The translations under genes and the position numbers were made by a program. Shown here in pieces: positions 1 through 8,648 of a stretch of DNA of 64,000 bases. The notes below the pieces were generated by a model. It ran no database searches and was not told where the DNA came from. It saw nothing but the letters and a program-made list of their open reading frames with translations. The stretch comes from Saprospiraceae bacterium. GTDB lineage: Bacteria; Bacteroidota; Bacteroidia; Chitinophagales; Saprospiraceae. The stretch's first letter is position 1, and the number at the start of each line of letters is the position of its first letter. The stretch is taken from assembly GCA_020628095.1 (NCBI GenBank), contig JAHDFP010000019.1, forward strand, positions 1-64,000, read 5' to 3'.

Positions 1-427
1 TTTATGTTTTTTCATCTCGACCTTGTGGAGAGATCTTCAGATATGTATATCCACTAACTTAAGATTTTTCGACAAGCTCGAAATGAAAAAAATGTAAGGA
101 AAGCAATTGGCTACCATAAAACGGTTTGACGAAGTGTTTTTTTTAACAGACACATTCTAAGTCTAAAGAAGAAATCATTTTAGGCCGTTCATTATTCAGT
201 CCATGGCAAGTTGTATTTACTTCCGCGACTTGGGTTATGAAATAATACATGAGCAATAAATATGTGAGCAGAAGGAAGTGAGCAGAGCATAAAGACCTTT
301 TTAATGAACTAGAGTTTTGGTTACTTTGGGGCAATGCCAACGTAACATGCGAAGGAAAAAGGTTACTACTGAATAACATTCATAAACATGAGCAGAGATA
401 ACTTTAAAACATGCGCCCCCTGCCACC
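1..427. other. Intergenic / no supported gene
   Basis: I see no convincing gene here. One short open frame on the minus strand (143-379) has no recognisable domain, a low-complexity composition and no clear ribosome binding site. The 12-mer GCTACCATAAAA at 110-121 recurs at 3909-3920, at the start of a gene cassette, but nothing else ties the two places together. Confidence 0.4.
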
Positions 428-1195
428 TCAATAAACAAAAGGAAAAACCTTCTTTGTCCTACCTATATAATCCTGATAAGCCTCCAGATGACCATAAGTC
501 TCTTTTCTACTGCTTTCCAGAAATGGTATACCACTTATGAATAACAGCAATGTTATAATCCATAATGGACTGATCACACTCAGCCACTGCCAACCCGTAA
601 AATACGGAAAACAGAAAATGCAAATACCAATCCATACCATCATCTCACCGAGATAGTTTGGATATTGGACTAGACGATATAGCCCTTCCTTTATAAATTT
701 TCCTTTATTGGTAGGATCTGCTTTGAATTTATTTTTTTGGTAATCCGCCAGCGATTCTATCAGCCATCCACTCAACCAAATAATCAATCCCACCCAATGC
801 AAGAGATGTAAGTTTTCAAACTCGGTACTAGATACCAGTGCATGGAGATATGGTAATGCGACAAGCCACACACTAACGGCCTGTAACATCCAAAACTTAA
901 TATATCTAGACCATACAGGTCTCATCTCATCGAAGCGCGAGTCAGAACCCATTCTTCGTATCCGAACAAATAAATAAGCTCCTAATCGGATAGCCCACAG
1001 AAAAACCATCGTTACGAGCAGATACTTATCTACTCCTACCTTATCAGCGCGCCAAATACAAAATACCGCCAAAGTTAAAAAAGTAATAGAATAGGTTATA
1101 TCGGTAAGATGGTCCGTCTGATTTCTGTAAGCAAAAAAGAAAACGAAAATGTTCAACAATACAGATATAAATAAACATAACAGTAAATGCTCCAT
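428..1195 (-). CDS. DUF1295 family integral membrane protein
   Basis: A 255-residue polytopic membrane protein with about seven hydrophobic segments. The C-terminal third carries the signature of the DUF1295/steroid 5-alpha-reductase-like and isoprenylcysteine methyltransferase-like superfamily: GLYRLVQYPNYLGE at residues 171-184, followed by two membrane segments and a terminal YQDYIGRTKKVFPF. In this superfamily the region binds a nucleotide cofactor and a lipid-like substrate, but the substrate of bacterial DUF1295 members is generally unknown. The length is normal for the family. The gene is transcribed divergently from the receptor at 1390, with about 195 bp between them. The family call is firm; a specific reductase role is only inference. 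Confidence 0.85.
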   Translation of the reverse strand: MEHLLLCLFISVLLNIFVFFFAYRNQTDHLTDITYSITFLTLAVFCIWRADKVGVDKYLLVTMVFLWAIRLGAYLFVRIRRMGSDSRFDEMRPVWSRYIKFWMLQAVSVWLVALPYLHALVSSTEFENLHLLHWVGLIIWLSGWLIESLADYQKNKFKADPTNKGKFIKEGLYRLVQYPNYLGEMMVWIGICIFCFPYFTGWQWLSVISPLWIITLLLFISGIPFLESSRKETYGHLEAYQDYIGRTKKVFPFVY

Positions 1196-1358
1196 AGAGG
1201 GATCAACATAATTTACGCGAAATTGTTAACCCGCAGTTCGGTGGAGTGCTTTGTTATTTCTTAAAAAAGTGAATTACTAGCCGTTATATCAGGTCAAACA
1301 ATGCCGAAAGACCACCCATCATTAGCATTTTATTATCATAGTACATTTGCTTATTGCA

Positions 1359-1366
1359 TATCTTTG
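1359..1366 (+). promoter_or_regulatory. Bacteroidota-type -7 box (TATCTTTG)
   Basis: TATCTTTG matches the TAnnTTTG -7 consensus of the primary sigma factor in Bacteroidota and lies 23 nt upstream of the ATG at 1390. A TTTG at 1346-1349 is too close to be the usual -33 element, so only the -7 part is supported. Confidence 0.35.
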
Positions 1367-1389
1367 TGGCATAATACATTTTTCGGATA

Positions 1390-3750
1390 ATGAGACAATT
1401 ATTTCTTCTTCTATTTAGTTTAGTAGCGATATCTATAACGGCTCAGTCCACGACATATCTGATCACAGGTACAGTCCTAGATGGAAGCACTAAAGAAACC
1501 ATAGATTATGCCACCGTCATACTAAAGCAAAAGTCGACGGGTGACCTCATCACTGGTAGCACGACTGAGAATGGCGGAGAGTTTCAGCTAGAGTCACCGT
1601 CAGATGATGTTATATTGGAAGTGAGCTTTATTGGTTTTGCATCTTTGGTGCTAACTGACATCGCGTTTGATAAGCAAAAGGCTGACCTCGGTACTATAGA
1701 GTTACAAGCTGACGCTCAGACTACAGACGAAGTACTTATTACTGCCGACAAATCCACAACAGAATTCAAATTAGACAAACGCGTATTCAATGTCGGAAGC
1801 GATCTGAGTACGACAGGGGCTGGTGCGCTCGAAGTACTCAACAACGTGCCCTCAGTCAATGTCAGTATAGAAGGCGAAGTATCTCTACGTGGTTCTACAG
1901 GTGTCCAGATACTCATAGATGGAAAACCATCTATACTCTCCGATGATGCCAGCAATGCCCTCGGCACGATTACGGCCGACATGATCGATAAGATAGAAGT
2001 CATCACTAATCCGTCCGCCAAATACGAAGCCGAAGGGACCGCAGGAATTATCAATATCGTCCTCAAGAAAAACGAAAAGAAAGGACTCAATGGTTCGATC
2101 TCTTTTAACACGGGTGCACCGCATAACCATAGTGTCGGTGTGAGTCTCAATAAGCGAACAGAGAAATTCAATCTTTTTACTCAACTGGGTGCGGGCTATA
2201 GAGAACTGCCGCGATATAACGAAAACACGAATCAGGACAAACTGAATAATACAATACTCTATACAGAGGGTACGGAATACAGAAACGAACAATTTTACAA
2301 TTTTGTACTGGGGTCTGACTACTACATTAATCCACTCAATATAATTACGCTCTCTGGGAGCTTTGCTTATGAGGTAGAAGATCAGCCATCAGAGACAGAC
2401 TTCCAGTTCGGTACTGGGGATATCATCGAAAGCACTTGGATACGGAATGAAAATACAGAAGCCACTAATCCAAAATATCAATACGAACTACAATACAAAA
2501 GAGATTTTACTGATTACGAGGATCATCAATTACTCTTTAGTGCGATCGGTCGATTCTTTGGAAAAGATCAGTCCTCCACTTTCTCTAATGATATTACCAA
2601 AGGTGCGATAGATGTCAATAATCAAATTACAGAAACAACATTTCAGGAGGGTAAGTACACCTTCAATCTGGATTATACCAAACCCTTTAATGAAAACTGG
2701 ACACTGGAAACGGGTTCTCAGTTTTTGATCAATGATGTCAGCAATGATTTTACGGTCAGCAATGACATCGACGGCACTTATGTAGAAGACGCTAATTTGA
2801 CTAATCTATTCGAGTACAACCAAGACGTATTGGGTGTGTACGGCACAGGGGCTTATGAGAATAATATCTGGGGACTGAAACTGGGCCTGCGTGTAGAACA
2901 TACTGACTTACAGACCGTGCTTGTTACTACCGATGAGGTGAATAATCAAAAATTCACCAATCTGTTTCCATCAGTCCATACATCTTACAAGCTGACTGAA
3001 GCTGTTTCTTTTCAGGCGGGTTACTCCAGAAGAATATACCGCCCACGACTCTGGGACCTCAATCCCTTTTTCAATATCAGAAACAACTTCAGCATCAGGA
3101 CTGGCAACCCTAATCTGATGCCTGAGTTTACCGATAGTTATGAGGTGGGGAGTATTTTTATTTTTGATCAGATATCGCTCAATGTCAATGCCTACTATAG
3201 GTACACCACCGACAAAATAGAGCGCGTTTTCTTTTTTGAAAATAATGTCAATACCGTACGTCCAGAAAATATCGGCACGAACAAAGCCACAGGCTTAGAA
3301 GCCAATTTCAAATATAGTCTCTCCAAAAAAATCACCCTCAACGGAGATGCTAACTATAATATCTTCCAGAGAGATGGTCGATTCAGCGATCAAGTATTCG
3401 ATTTCTCTGCCGACCAATGGACCGCCAAACTAACTGCCAAATATAAGGTCAGCAAAAGCATAGATATAGAAGTGACTGGCAATCATCAGTCGCGCATCCA
3501 GACAGTGCAGGGTATTGTCTCTCCGTTCTCCATGCTCGACGCTGGCCTCAGAATCAAAATCCTCAATGGCAAGGGTATATTCAGCATGAGTGCACGCGAC
3601 CTCTTTGCCTCCAGAATCCGCAAAGCCACCATAGATCACCCTGAGTATTATATCCAAAGCAGTGGTATGCGTGGACGGTTTTTGACCTTGGGATTTAGCT
3701 ATGGTTTTGGTAAGGGTGAGGCGATGCAGTTTACGGGGAGAAGGCGGTAG
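1390..3750 (+). CDS. TonB-dependent receptor / outer-membrane beta-barrel protein
   Basis: A 786-residue outer-membrane receptor. Residues 1-19 form a signal peptide ending near ITAQS. Residues ~22-110 are a carboxypeptidase-regulatory-like beta sandwich (TGTVLDGSTKETIDYATV). A plug domain follows (LEVLNNVPSVNVSIEGEVSL, then RGSTGVQILIDGKPS). The rest is a beta-barrel of the OMP_b-brl_3 type, ending in the family's usual GFSYGFGKG...FTGRRR tail. Such proteins import large ligands with TonB-ExbBD energy. No periplasmic partner or enzyme gene lies beside it, so the substrate is unknown. It appears monocistronic; the accessory island begins about 150 bp downstream. Confidence 0.9.
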   Translation: MRQLFLLLFSLVAISITAQSTTYLITGTVLDGSTKETIDYATVILKQKSTGDLITGSTTENGGEFQLESPSDDVILEVSFIGFASLVLTDIAFDKQKADLGTIELQADAQTTDEVLITADKSTTEFKLDKRVFNVGSDLSTTGAGALEVLNNVPSVNVSIEGEVSLRGSTGVQILIDGKPSILSDDASNALGTITADMIDKIEVITNPSAKYEAEGTAGIINIVLKKNEKKGLNGSISFNTGAPHNHSVGVSLNKRTEKFNLFTQLGAGYRELPRYNENTNQDKLNNTILYTEGTEYRNEQFYNFVLGSDYYINPLNIITLSGSFAYEVEDQPSETDFQFGTGDIIESTWIRNENTEATNPKYQYELQYKRDFTDYEDHQLLFSAIGRFFGKDQSSTFSNDITKGAIDVNNQITETTFQEGKYTFNLDYTKPFNENWTLETGSQFLINDVSNDFTVSNDIDGTYVEDANLTNLFEYNQDVLGVYGTGAYENNIWGLKLGLRVEHTDLQTVLVTTDEVNNQKFTNLFPSVHTSYKLTEAVSFQAGYSRRIYRPRLWDLNPFFNIRNNFSIRTGNPNLMPEFTDSYEVGSIFIFDQISLNVNAYYRYTTDKIERVFFFENNVNTVRPENIGTNKATGLEANFKYSLSKKITLNGDANYNIFQRDGRFSDQVFDFSADQWTAKLTAKYKVSKSIDIEVTGNHQSRIQTVQGIVSPFSMLDAGLRIKILNGKGIFSMSARDLFASRIRKATIDHPEYYIQSSGMRGRFLTLGFSYGFGKGEAMQFTGRRR

Positions 3751-3904
3751 AGGGCTGGTTTTTTAAGAGGGGGTTGATCTTTTATTTATTTATATTAAGG
3801 TGAGTTTTATCATTATTCTGCATTCGCGGTATTCACTGCGTAAATTGAGGTGTGTATATTGGAGAAATAGACGTACCTTTTAGTATTAGTGTGTATATAA
3901 TGTA

Positions 3905-3914
3905 GTTAGCTACC
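3905..3914 (+). other. Integron cassette 5' boundary (GTTAGCTACC core), cassette A1
   Basis: GTTAGCTACC at 3905-3914 is the exact reverse complement of GGTAGCTAAC at 5256-5265, which overlaps the last codons of the gene inside the same segment. In integron cassettes the bases after the G^TT cleavage point come from the cassette's own attC and pair with its R'' box, so this match is what a cassette start should show. It sits 26 nt upstream of the SIR2-TIR ATG. No attI or integrase is visible upstream. Confidence 0.6.
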
Positions 3915-3930
3915 ATAAAAATTTAAAAAT

Positions 3931-5274
3931 ATGTCACCATTTGTTGGACTAATACCACAAGAATTAATTGAAGATATTAAAAACAATAAGTGCATTCTTT
4001 TTGTGGGTTCTGGTTTATCATGCCAAGTCAAAAGAAGTAACAATAAATTTCTACCAAACTGGGCTGGCTTGCTTCAAGAGATGCTTACATACGCGATTGG
4101 AAACAATGTCGAATTTTGGGGCAACTCATCAGACATTGAAGAAATGATAAAAAAGTATAATCTTCTAACTGCTGCACAAGAATTACAAGATAGACTTGAA
4201 TTATCCGAAATGGGTGATTTCTTGAATGGTGTGTTTAGAGATAAAAAAGTGAAACCAACAGAATCTCATTTAACACTACCTAAAATTCCATTCAAAGCGA
4301 TTCTTACATCAAATTATGATACCCTTATTGAGTCTGGATATATTATAAATAGCGGGGGCGTAGCTCCAAATATTTTTACTCAAAAAGACCTTGGAAACAT
4401 ATCTTCACCACTTAGAAAAGATGATTTTTATATTTTTAAAATACATGGTGATATTAACAGACTTGATACAATAGTCTTAGGAAGCCGTGATTATCAAAAA
4501 TTATTCTATCAGTCACCAGATTACCGCCAATTTCTTGAAACTCTTTTTTCTGTTCATACGGTACTATTTGTTGGATTTGGCGGAACAGATCCAGATCTCG
4601 ATAATATTTTAGAACGGCTCAGTACTATATACTCAAGAACAATTGGCAAACATTATATCTTATTACCTGAAGACAAATATAACTTCACTGAAAAGAGAAG
4701 ATTACTATTAGACAAACGCTTACAAGTAATTGAATACAAAAAAGATAAAACTCATTCACAGGTAAATAGCTTTATCTCAGATTTAAGTAAAAACTTTATA
4801 AAATTTAGGAAAAGAAGAAAGACTAAGAATCAAAAGTACGATGTGTTTATTAGTCACTCAAGTTTAGACAACAAAATTGCTAAGAGAATAAACGAAACCT
4901 TAAGGAATAATAAAATATCAACATTCTATGCTCTCGAAGATTTAAAACTTACTGATAAAATTCGAACAGTTACTACACTATCGAACTCAATATCAGAAAT
5001 GATTTCCCAATCTAAAGTTATGATAATCATTCTTACTCCAAATTCAATGAACTCAAAAGGAGTAGGACTTGAACTTCAAATGGCAATGATGCGAGAAATA
5101 GAGAACAAAATAAACATACTACCAATTGTAATTGGTGAATTTGACCTATCAGATATACCTGGATACATCTATGAAAAAATGTTTCTAAAACTAAGTCATA
5201 ATTTTGGATACAATGAATTAAATAGAATTACTCAAACAGTAAAGAAAATGATAACGGTAGCTAACAATAGGTGA
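3931..5274 (+). CDS. SIR2-like / TIR domain fusion protein (predicted NADase effector)
   Basis: A 447-residue soluble protein with two predicted NAD-consuming domains. The N-terminal SIR2-like domain (~10-290) shows FVGSGLSC (24-31), SNYDTL with Asn128, IHGD with His172, and VGFGGTDPDLDNIL further on; the Asn and His correspond to the catalytic pair of SIR2 NADases. The C-terminal TIR domain (~302-447) starts KYDVFISHSS and has GVGLELQ, where Glu381 sits at the usual TIR NADase glutamate position. Both domains are known in anti-phage systems that deplete or convert NAD; this fusion and its trigger are inferred. The gene lies alone in a cassette, is AT-rich relative to the flanking core genes, and its last codons overlap the attC R'' box. 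Confidence 0.85.
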   Translation: MSPFVGLIPQELIEDIKNNKCILFVGSGLSCQVKRSNNKFLPNWAGLLQEMLTYAIGNNVEFWGNSSDIEEMIKKYNLLTAAQELQDRLELSEMGDFLNGVFRDKKVKPTESHLTLPKIPFKAILTSNYDTLIESGYIINSGGVAPNIFTQKDLGNISSPLRKDDFYIFKIHGDINRLDTIVLGSRDYQKLFYQSPDYRQFLETLFSVHTVLFVGFGGTDPDLDNILERLSTIYSRTIGKHYILLPEDKYNFTEKRRLLLDKRLQVIEYKKDKTHSQVNSFISDLSKNFIKFRKRRKTKNQKYDVFISHSSLDNKIAKRINETLRNNKISTFYALEDLKLTDKIRTVTTLSNSISEMISQSKVMIIILTPNSMNSKGVGLELQMAMMREIENKINILPIVIGEFDLSDIPGYIYEKMFLKLSHNFGYNELNRITQTVKKMITVANNR

Positions 5275-5336
5275 TCACAGCATATCTGTTCGTACCTCAC
5301 AGAGACGCTGGATACCATCATCCGTTAGTGATCATC
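5256..5336 (+). repeat. attC-like recombination site of cassette A1
   Basis: The site runs from the R'' box GGTAGCTAAC (5256-5265), through AATAGGTGATCACAGC, a variable centre, and CGCTGGATACCATCATCC, to the R' core GTTAGTGATC at 5324. The two arms are imperfect inverted repeats (CTAAC against GTTAG; GTGATCACAGC against GCTGGATACCATC), as expected of a folded single-strand attC. The length of about 70-80 bp is in the attC range. The bases after G^TT belong to the next cassette, A2. Folding and a covariance-model search were not possible here. Confidence 0.6.
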
Positions 5337-5399
5337 AAAAAAACAAATACATTAAGAAAATATATAATATGATTCAAGGCCTTTTTTTAACTTTGTTCA

Positions 5400-7745
5400 A
5401 TGAGTAATAGCCTAAATGATATAAATCATTGGAAAGGTAGTTTTGGACTTCTCCCTATACACTTAGATCAAGCCAAATTTGATCCAAGATACATTATGTT
5501 GAATGGAGGTATAGGCGATTTTTGTATACAATTCGGAAAGCTAAATAAATCAGATAATGTAGTCTTTTCAAACTCATGGTCTACTAACACAACAAACTAT
5601 TTAATTGTTAAAAGAAATGGAATTGAACTTCTAAATTGGAAAACACGAAAGAAAGAAGAATTTAGCAAGTCTGTTCTCGATAACAACTTTAATAAATTTT
5701 ACGATTATATTTACAAGAGTAGTTATGGCACATCTGAAGACATTGTACCCTTCATACTTGATATTTTCAAACAGTTCCGAAATTTGACTTTCGAAAAGCA
5801 AGATCCCAAAAATGCTTTAAACTTATTATTCCTACTTATTGCAAGTCTTGACAAATCAGTTGACAAAATTAATCTGGATAAATGGTCAATTCCTGAACTC
5901 AAAATTCCAAAAGATTTTCATATCTATTGTGACAAACTAAAAAATGGCATCAACGGACTTAAACCAGATCTGGACTTGTTATTAAGACACAGTGCGGGGG
6001 CATTATTTCAAGAGGCACAAAAAGAAGTTTTATTTTTCGATTCTCAATTAGATTTGTTTGGAGAAGTTTCTAATCATCTGATTTATAAAAACAAGAATTA
6101 TTCTAGTGTTCATTATACTCCATCTTTTATTTCAAGAACGATAGTAGAACAATGCTTACAAGATCTAGATCTAAAGAAGAAGAGTTTGCGAATTATTGAC
6201 CCAGCATGTGGTTCTGGTGAATTTTTAATTGAAATTTTAAAACAATTAAAGGAAAGAAAATATACTGGGAAAGTTAAGCTAATCGGATACGATAATTCGA
6301 ATATGGCTGTCAATGCGACCAAGTTTTTGCTGAAATATGAAAAAAATAGAATATGGAAGAGTAAGTTATCCTATGAGGTTAATTATGTAGAAGATTCTCT
6401 AAGAGAAGACTGGGGCACAAGAAATGATTTGGTATTAATGAATCCTCCATTCTTTTCCTGGGAATTGCTAAAAAATGATTTATACAAAGAATCTGTAAAA
6501 GAAACTCTCGGGGAAGTTTTTGAGAAAAAGCCAAATCAAGCAAGTGCTTTCTTTTTTAAAGCCTTTAATTCAATTAATTCAAAAGGAAAAGTTGGCTGTG
6601 TTATGCCTGCCTCAATTCTTACTTCAGATTCCTACCAAAAACTTAGAGAAGATATTCAATCAAAATATTCTTTAAGCCTCATAGGCAAACTTGGAAATTT
6701 TGTTTTTGAAGATGCATTAACAGATGTTGCCATAATTATAGGCAGTAAATTAAATTCAACTTTTGATGGTAATACAAAGGTTTTATGGAGTAGAAATGAA
6801 AGTGGCATAGTCAAAACAGCATTAAGGGAATTGAGAAAAATTGAATACACGAATAAGATGACTTCGTCCAATCAAGACTTTAGCATTTATGATCCAATTT
6901 CATTTCCATTTTTCACTAATAATTGGAAGGTATTATCATTCAAAGAAAACGAATTTCTAAAATCTATAAAACGATTTGCGGCTGAAGATAAAATGACATT
7001 TGTCAAGAATTTATTTGATGTAAAACAAGGTATAAATTCAGGAAAGAATAAAATATTTAAAATTTCAAAAGAAGAATTCGATTCACTGCCCAAAAATGAA
7101 AAGGAATTCTTCAAGCCAGTGGTAGATAACAAAGCCATTGAAAAATGTTCGATAAACAAAAGTAGTTTTATTTGGTTTCCGTACGACTTAAACGGGATTA
7201 CAATTAAAACTGAGAAAGGCCTGAAGAAGAACGTTCCAATTTTCTATAAGACACTATCAAAATTTAAAAAAGAACTTTCAGATAGACCAAGGAAAGGGGA
7301 AAATAAATGGTGGTATTTAGGTGAACACAGAGCATGGTTATTAAAGCCTGAACCTAGATTAGTTTCTACAAGATTTGGAAATTCCAGTTCTTTCGCTTTT
7401 GACAGTGAAGGAGAATTTGTAGTCGAAAATGGTAGTGCTTGGTTGCCTAAACGAAAATTTGAATTGAATCAGTATTATTTTTATTTAGCATTATTCAGCA
7501 GTTCAATATTCGATCAACTATTATCAATATACTCGAAACAGCTCTCGGGAGGTAAGTGGTATGATTTAGGTAAAAAATATTCTCAAGAAATACCAATACC
7601 TAATATTTTCAAAGATAATGTCAAAAATCTCGCTGTAACTCAGAAAATAATAGAGATAGGAGAAGGTCTACATAAAGGAAATTACTTTCTTCGAACGAAT
7701 ACTGACTCTATAATTAGTGAATATTTTTATCCAGAGTTAATGTGA
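5400..7745 (+). CDS. N6-adenine DNA methyltransferase with TaqI-like specificity region
   Basis: A 781-residue class I SAM-dependent DNA methyltransferase. SAM-binding motif I is DPACGSGEFL (from Asp267) and catalytic motif IV is NPPF (348-351), an order typical of gamma-class adenine methylases such as Eco57I/TaqI-like enzymes. Residues ~1-230 form an unrecognised alpha-rich N-terminal domain in which I see no PD-(D/E)xK nuclease motif. Residues ~540-781 look like a target-recognition domain (RLVSTRFGNSSSFAF, then GGKWYDLGKKYSQEIPIPNI). It is the first gene of a two-gene cassette and overlaps the next gene by 4 nt. A TAACTTTG -7-like box ends only 5 nt before the ATG, which could mean a nearly leaderless transcript. 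It may be part of a restriction or phage-defence system. Confidence 0.85.
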   Translation: MSNSLNDINHWKGSFGLLPIHLDQAKFDPRYIMLNGGIGDFCIQFGKLNKSDNVVFSNSWSTNTTNYLIVKRNGIELLNWKTRKKEEFSKSVLDNNFNKFYDYIYKSSYGTSEDIVPFILDIFKQFRNLTFEKQDPKNALNLLFLLIASLDKSVDKINLDKWSIPELKIPKDFHIYCDKLKNGINGLKPDLDLLLRHSAGALFQEAQKEVLFFDSQLDLFGEVSNHLIYKNKNYSSVHYTPSFISRTIVEQCLQDLDLKKKSLRIIDPACGSGEFLIEILKQLKERKYTGKVKLIGYDNSNMAVNATKFLLKYEKNRIWKSKLSYEVNYVEDSLREDWGTRNDLVLMNPPFFSWELLKNDLYKESVKETLGEVFEKKPNQASAFFFKAFNSINSKGKVGCVMPASILTSDSYQKLREDIQSKYSLSLIGKLGNFVFEDALTDVAIIIGSKLNSTFDGNTKVLWSRNESGIVKTALRELRKIEYTNKMTSSNQDFSIYDPISFPFFTNNWKVLSFKENEFLKSIKRFAAEDKMTFVKNLFDVKQGINSGKNKIFKISKEEFDSLPKNEKEFFKPVVDNKAIEKCSINKSSFIWFPYDLNGITIKTEKGLKKNVPIFYKTLSKFKKELSDRPRKGENKWWYLGEHRAWLLKPEPRLVSTRFGNSSSFAFDSEGEFVVENGSAWLPKRKFELNQYYFYLALFSSSIFDQLLSIYSKQLSGGKWYDLGKKYSQEIPIPNIFKDNVKNLAVTQKIIEIGEGLHKGNYFLRTNTDSIISEYFYPELM

Positions 7746-8338
7746 TAGATTACAATCAACTCATACAAGAACTTAACAAGGCATGCTCTTCATTTTTTAA
7801 TGAATCAACATTTTATTTTCACAAAAAGGAGCCATATAAATATATTTCAACAGGAAGTAATTGTTCCCAAGCATCTAATTGGAAAAAAGGGACTCCTCTT
7901 CCAGTAAAAGCAATAAAATGGTTTGATAACTTCTGGATTTATAGTGAGATCAAATTACTAGATACTGATGTAATTTTGACTATTTCAATTTTTCAAGGAG
8001 AACCAGATGATTCTAAAACCCAATTACTACGAGCAGAATGGGATAGTTATTCGAATAAAATGGAAAGTCATCCACAACCACATTGGCACATTACATCAAA
8101 TATTGCACTCGAAAACACTTTCCAAGAATATGCTGAAGTACTAGAACAAGATGGATTTTTAGCTTCTTTAGAAGATGAAAAAACAAAAGTAATTAATATG
8201 AATAAATTTCATTTTCCAATGTGTGCTAACTGGCTAAATCAACACTATGACAAAAATGAAGTTAATCATCAAAACATATTAAAGTGGTTTTGCGGAATAT
8301 TAACAGATGTAGAAACTCAGTTAAAGTACTGTAAATGA
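7742..8338 (+). CDS. Uncharacterised partner of the DNA methyltransferase
   Basis: A 198-residue protein that I do not recognise. It begins at a GTG overlapping the methyltransferase stop (GTGA), so translation is probably coupled. It is soluble, without signal or membrane segments. The most distinctive part is a His-rich patch HPQPHWH (residues 110-116) followed by HFPMCANW (157-164), which could bind metal. No PD-(D/E)xK, HNH or GIY-YIG nuclease motif is evident. Being locked into one cassette with the methylase suggests a functional pair, for example a restriction, modification-control or immunity factor. That is inference from context only. Confidence 0.6.
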   Translation: MIDYNQLIQELNKACSSFFNESTFYFHKKEPYKYISTGSNCSQASNWKKGTPLPVKAIKWFDNFWIYSEIKLLDTDVILTISIFQGEPDDSKTQLLRAEWDSYSNKMESHPQPHWHITSNIALENTFQEYAEVLEQDGFLASLEDEKTKVINMNKFHFPMCANWLNQHYDKNEVNHQNILKWFCGILTDVETQLKYCK

Positions 8339-8349
8339 CGATCACTAAC
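8337..8349 (+). repeat. attC R'' box of cassette A2, interrupted by an IS remnant
   Basis: GACGATCACTAAC at 8337-8349 is the reverse complement of the start of the same cassette (GTTAGTGATCATC, 5324-5336) with one mismatch in 13. It overlaps the stop codon of the preceding gene. The rest of the attC is replaced by the IS-like sequence that starts right after it. Confidence 0.55.
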
Positions 8350-8545
8350 AATAGAGGCCGTTGACAAACTATTGACACATACTTAGGGTACGTTAGAGGT
8401 ATTTCGTATCTTAAAGAATGCAAGGAAAGAAGAAATTTCGCCCCAAGCTCCTTACCAATCTACCATTGGCAGACAAGTTTCCGTTTAGATTAATTTGCAA
8501 TTGATCAACAACTTCTAAAACATAATCCAAAGAAGGTTAAATCTA
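8350..8545 (+). mobile_element. Decayed IS1182-like left end with transposase N-terminal remnant (copy A)
   Basis: About 195 bp related to a second copy at 36422-36600. Shared blocks include GTTGACAAACTAT, GACACATACTTA, GGGTACGTTAGAGG and TTCGTATCT. From the ATG at 8419 it reads MQGKKKFRPKLLTNLPLADKF and then stops at about codon 29. This resembles, from memory, the MQGKK...KLFxxFxLsDrvP N-terminus of IS1182-family transposases. The rest of the transposase and the right end are absent. It begins immediately after the attC R'' box of cassette A2. Confidence 0.55.
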
Positions 8546-8648
8546 TAAAGTTGAATTAGAAGAAAAGTCGCATTACTTTGCAATATCTGAAATACTCAAA
8601 GACACATTAAAACATACTATCAAAAGCATCAGCAAAGAATAAAATGCA

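Noticed and set aside
110-121. GCTACCATAAAA shared with the start of cassette A1
   Set aside because: Twelve bases alone are weak. There is no GTT core before it (it reads AATTGG), and no matching R'' box (GGTAGCCAA-type) was seen in the window.
7742-8338. The 198-residue protein as a restriction nuclease
   Set aside because: I could not find PD-(D/E)xK, HNH, GIY-YIG or PLD motifs, so the nuclease idea remains unproven and is not used as the call.
8547-8642. A 31-codon frame as a small gene
   Set aside because: It lacks a start codon and family resemblance; it is more likely decayed sequence next to the IS remnant.
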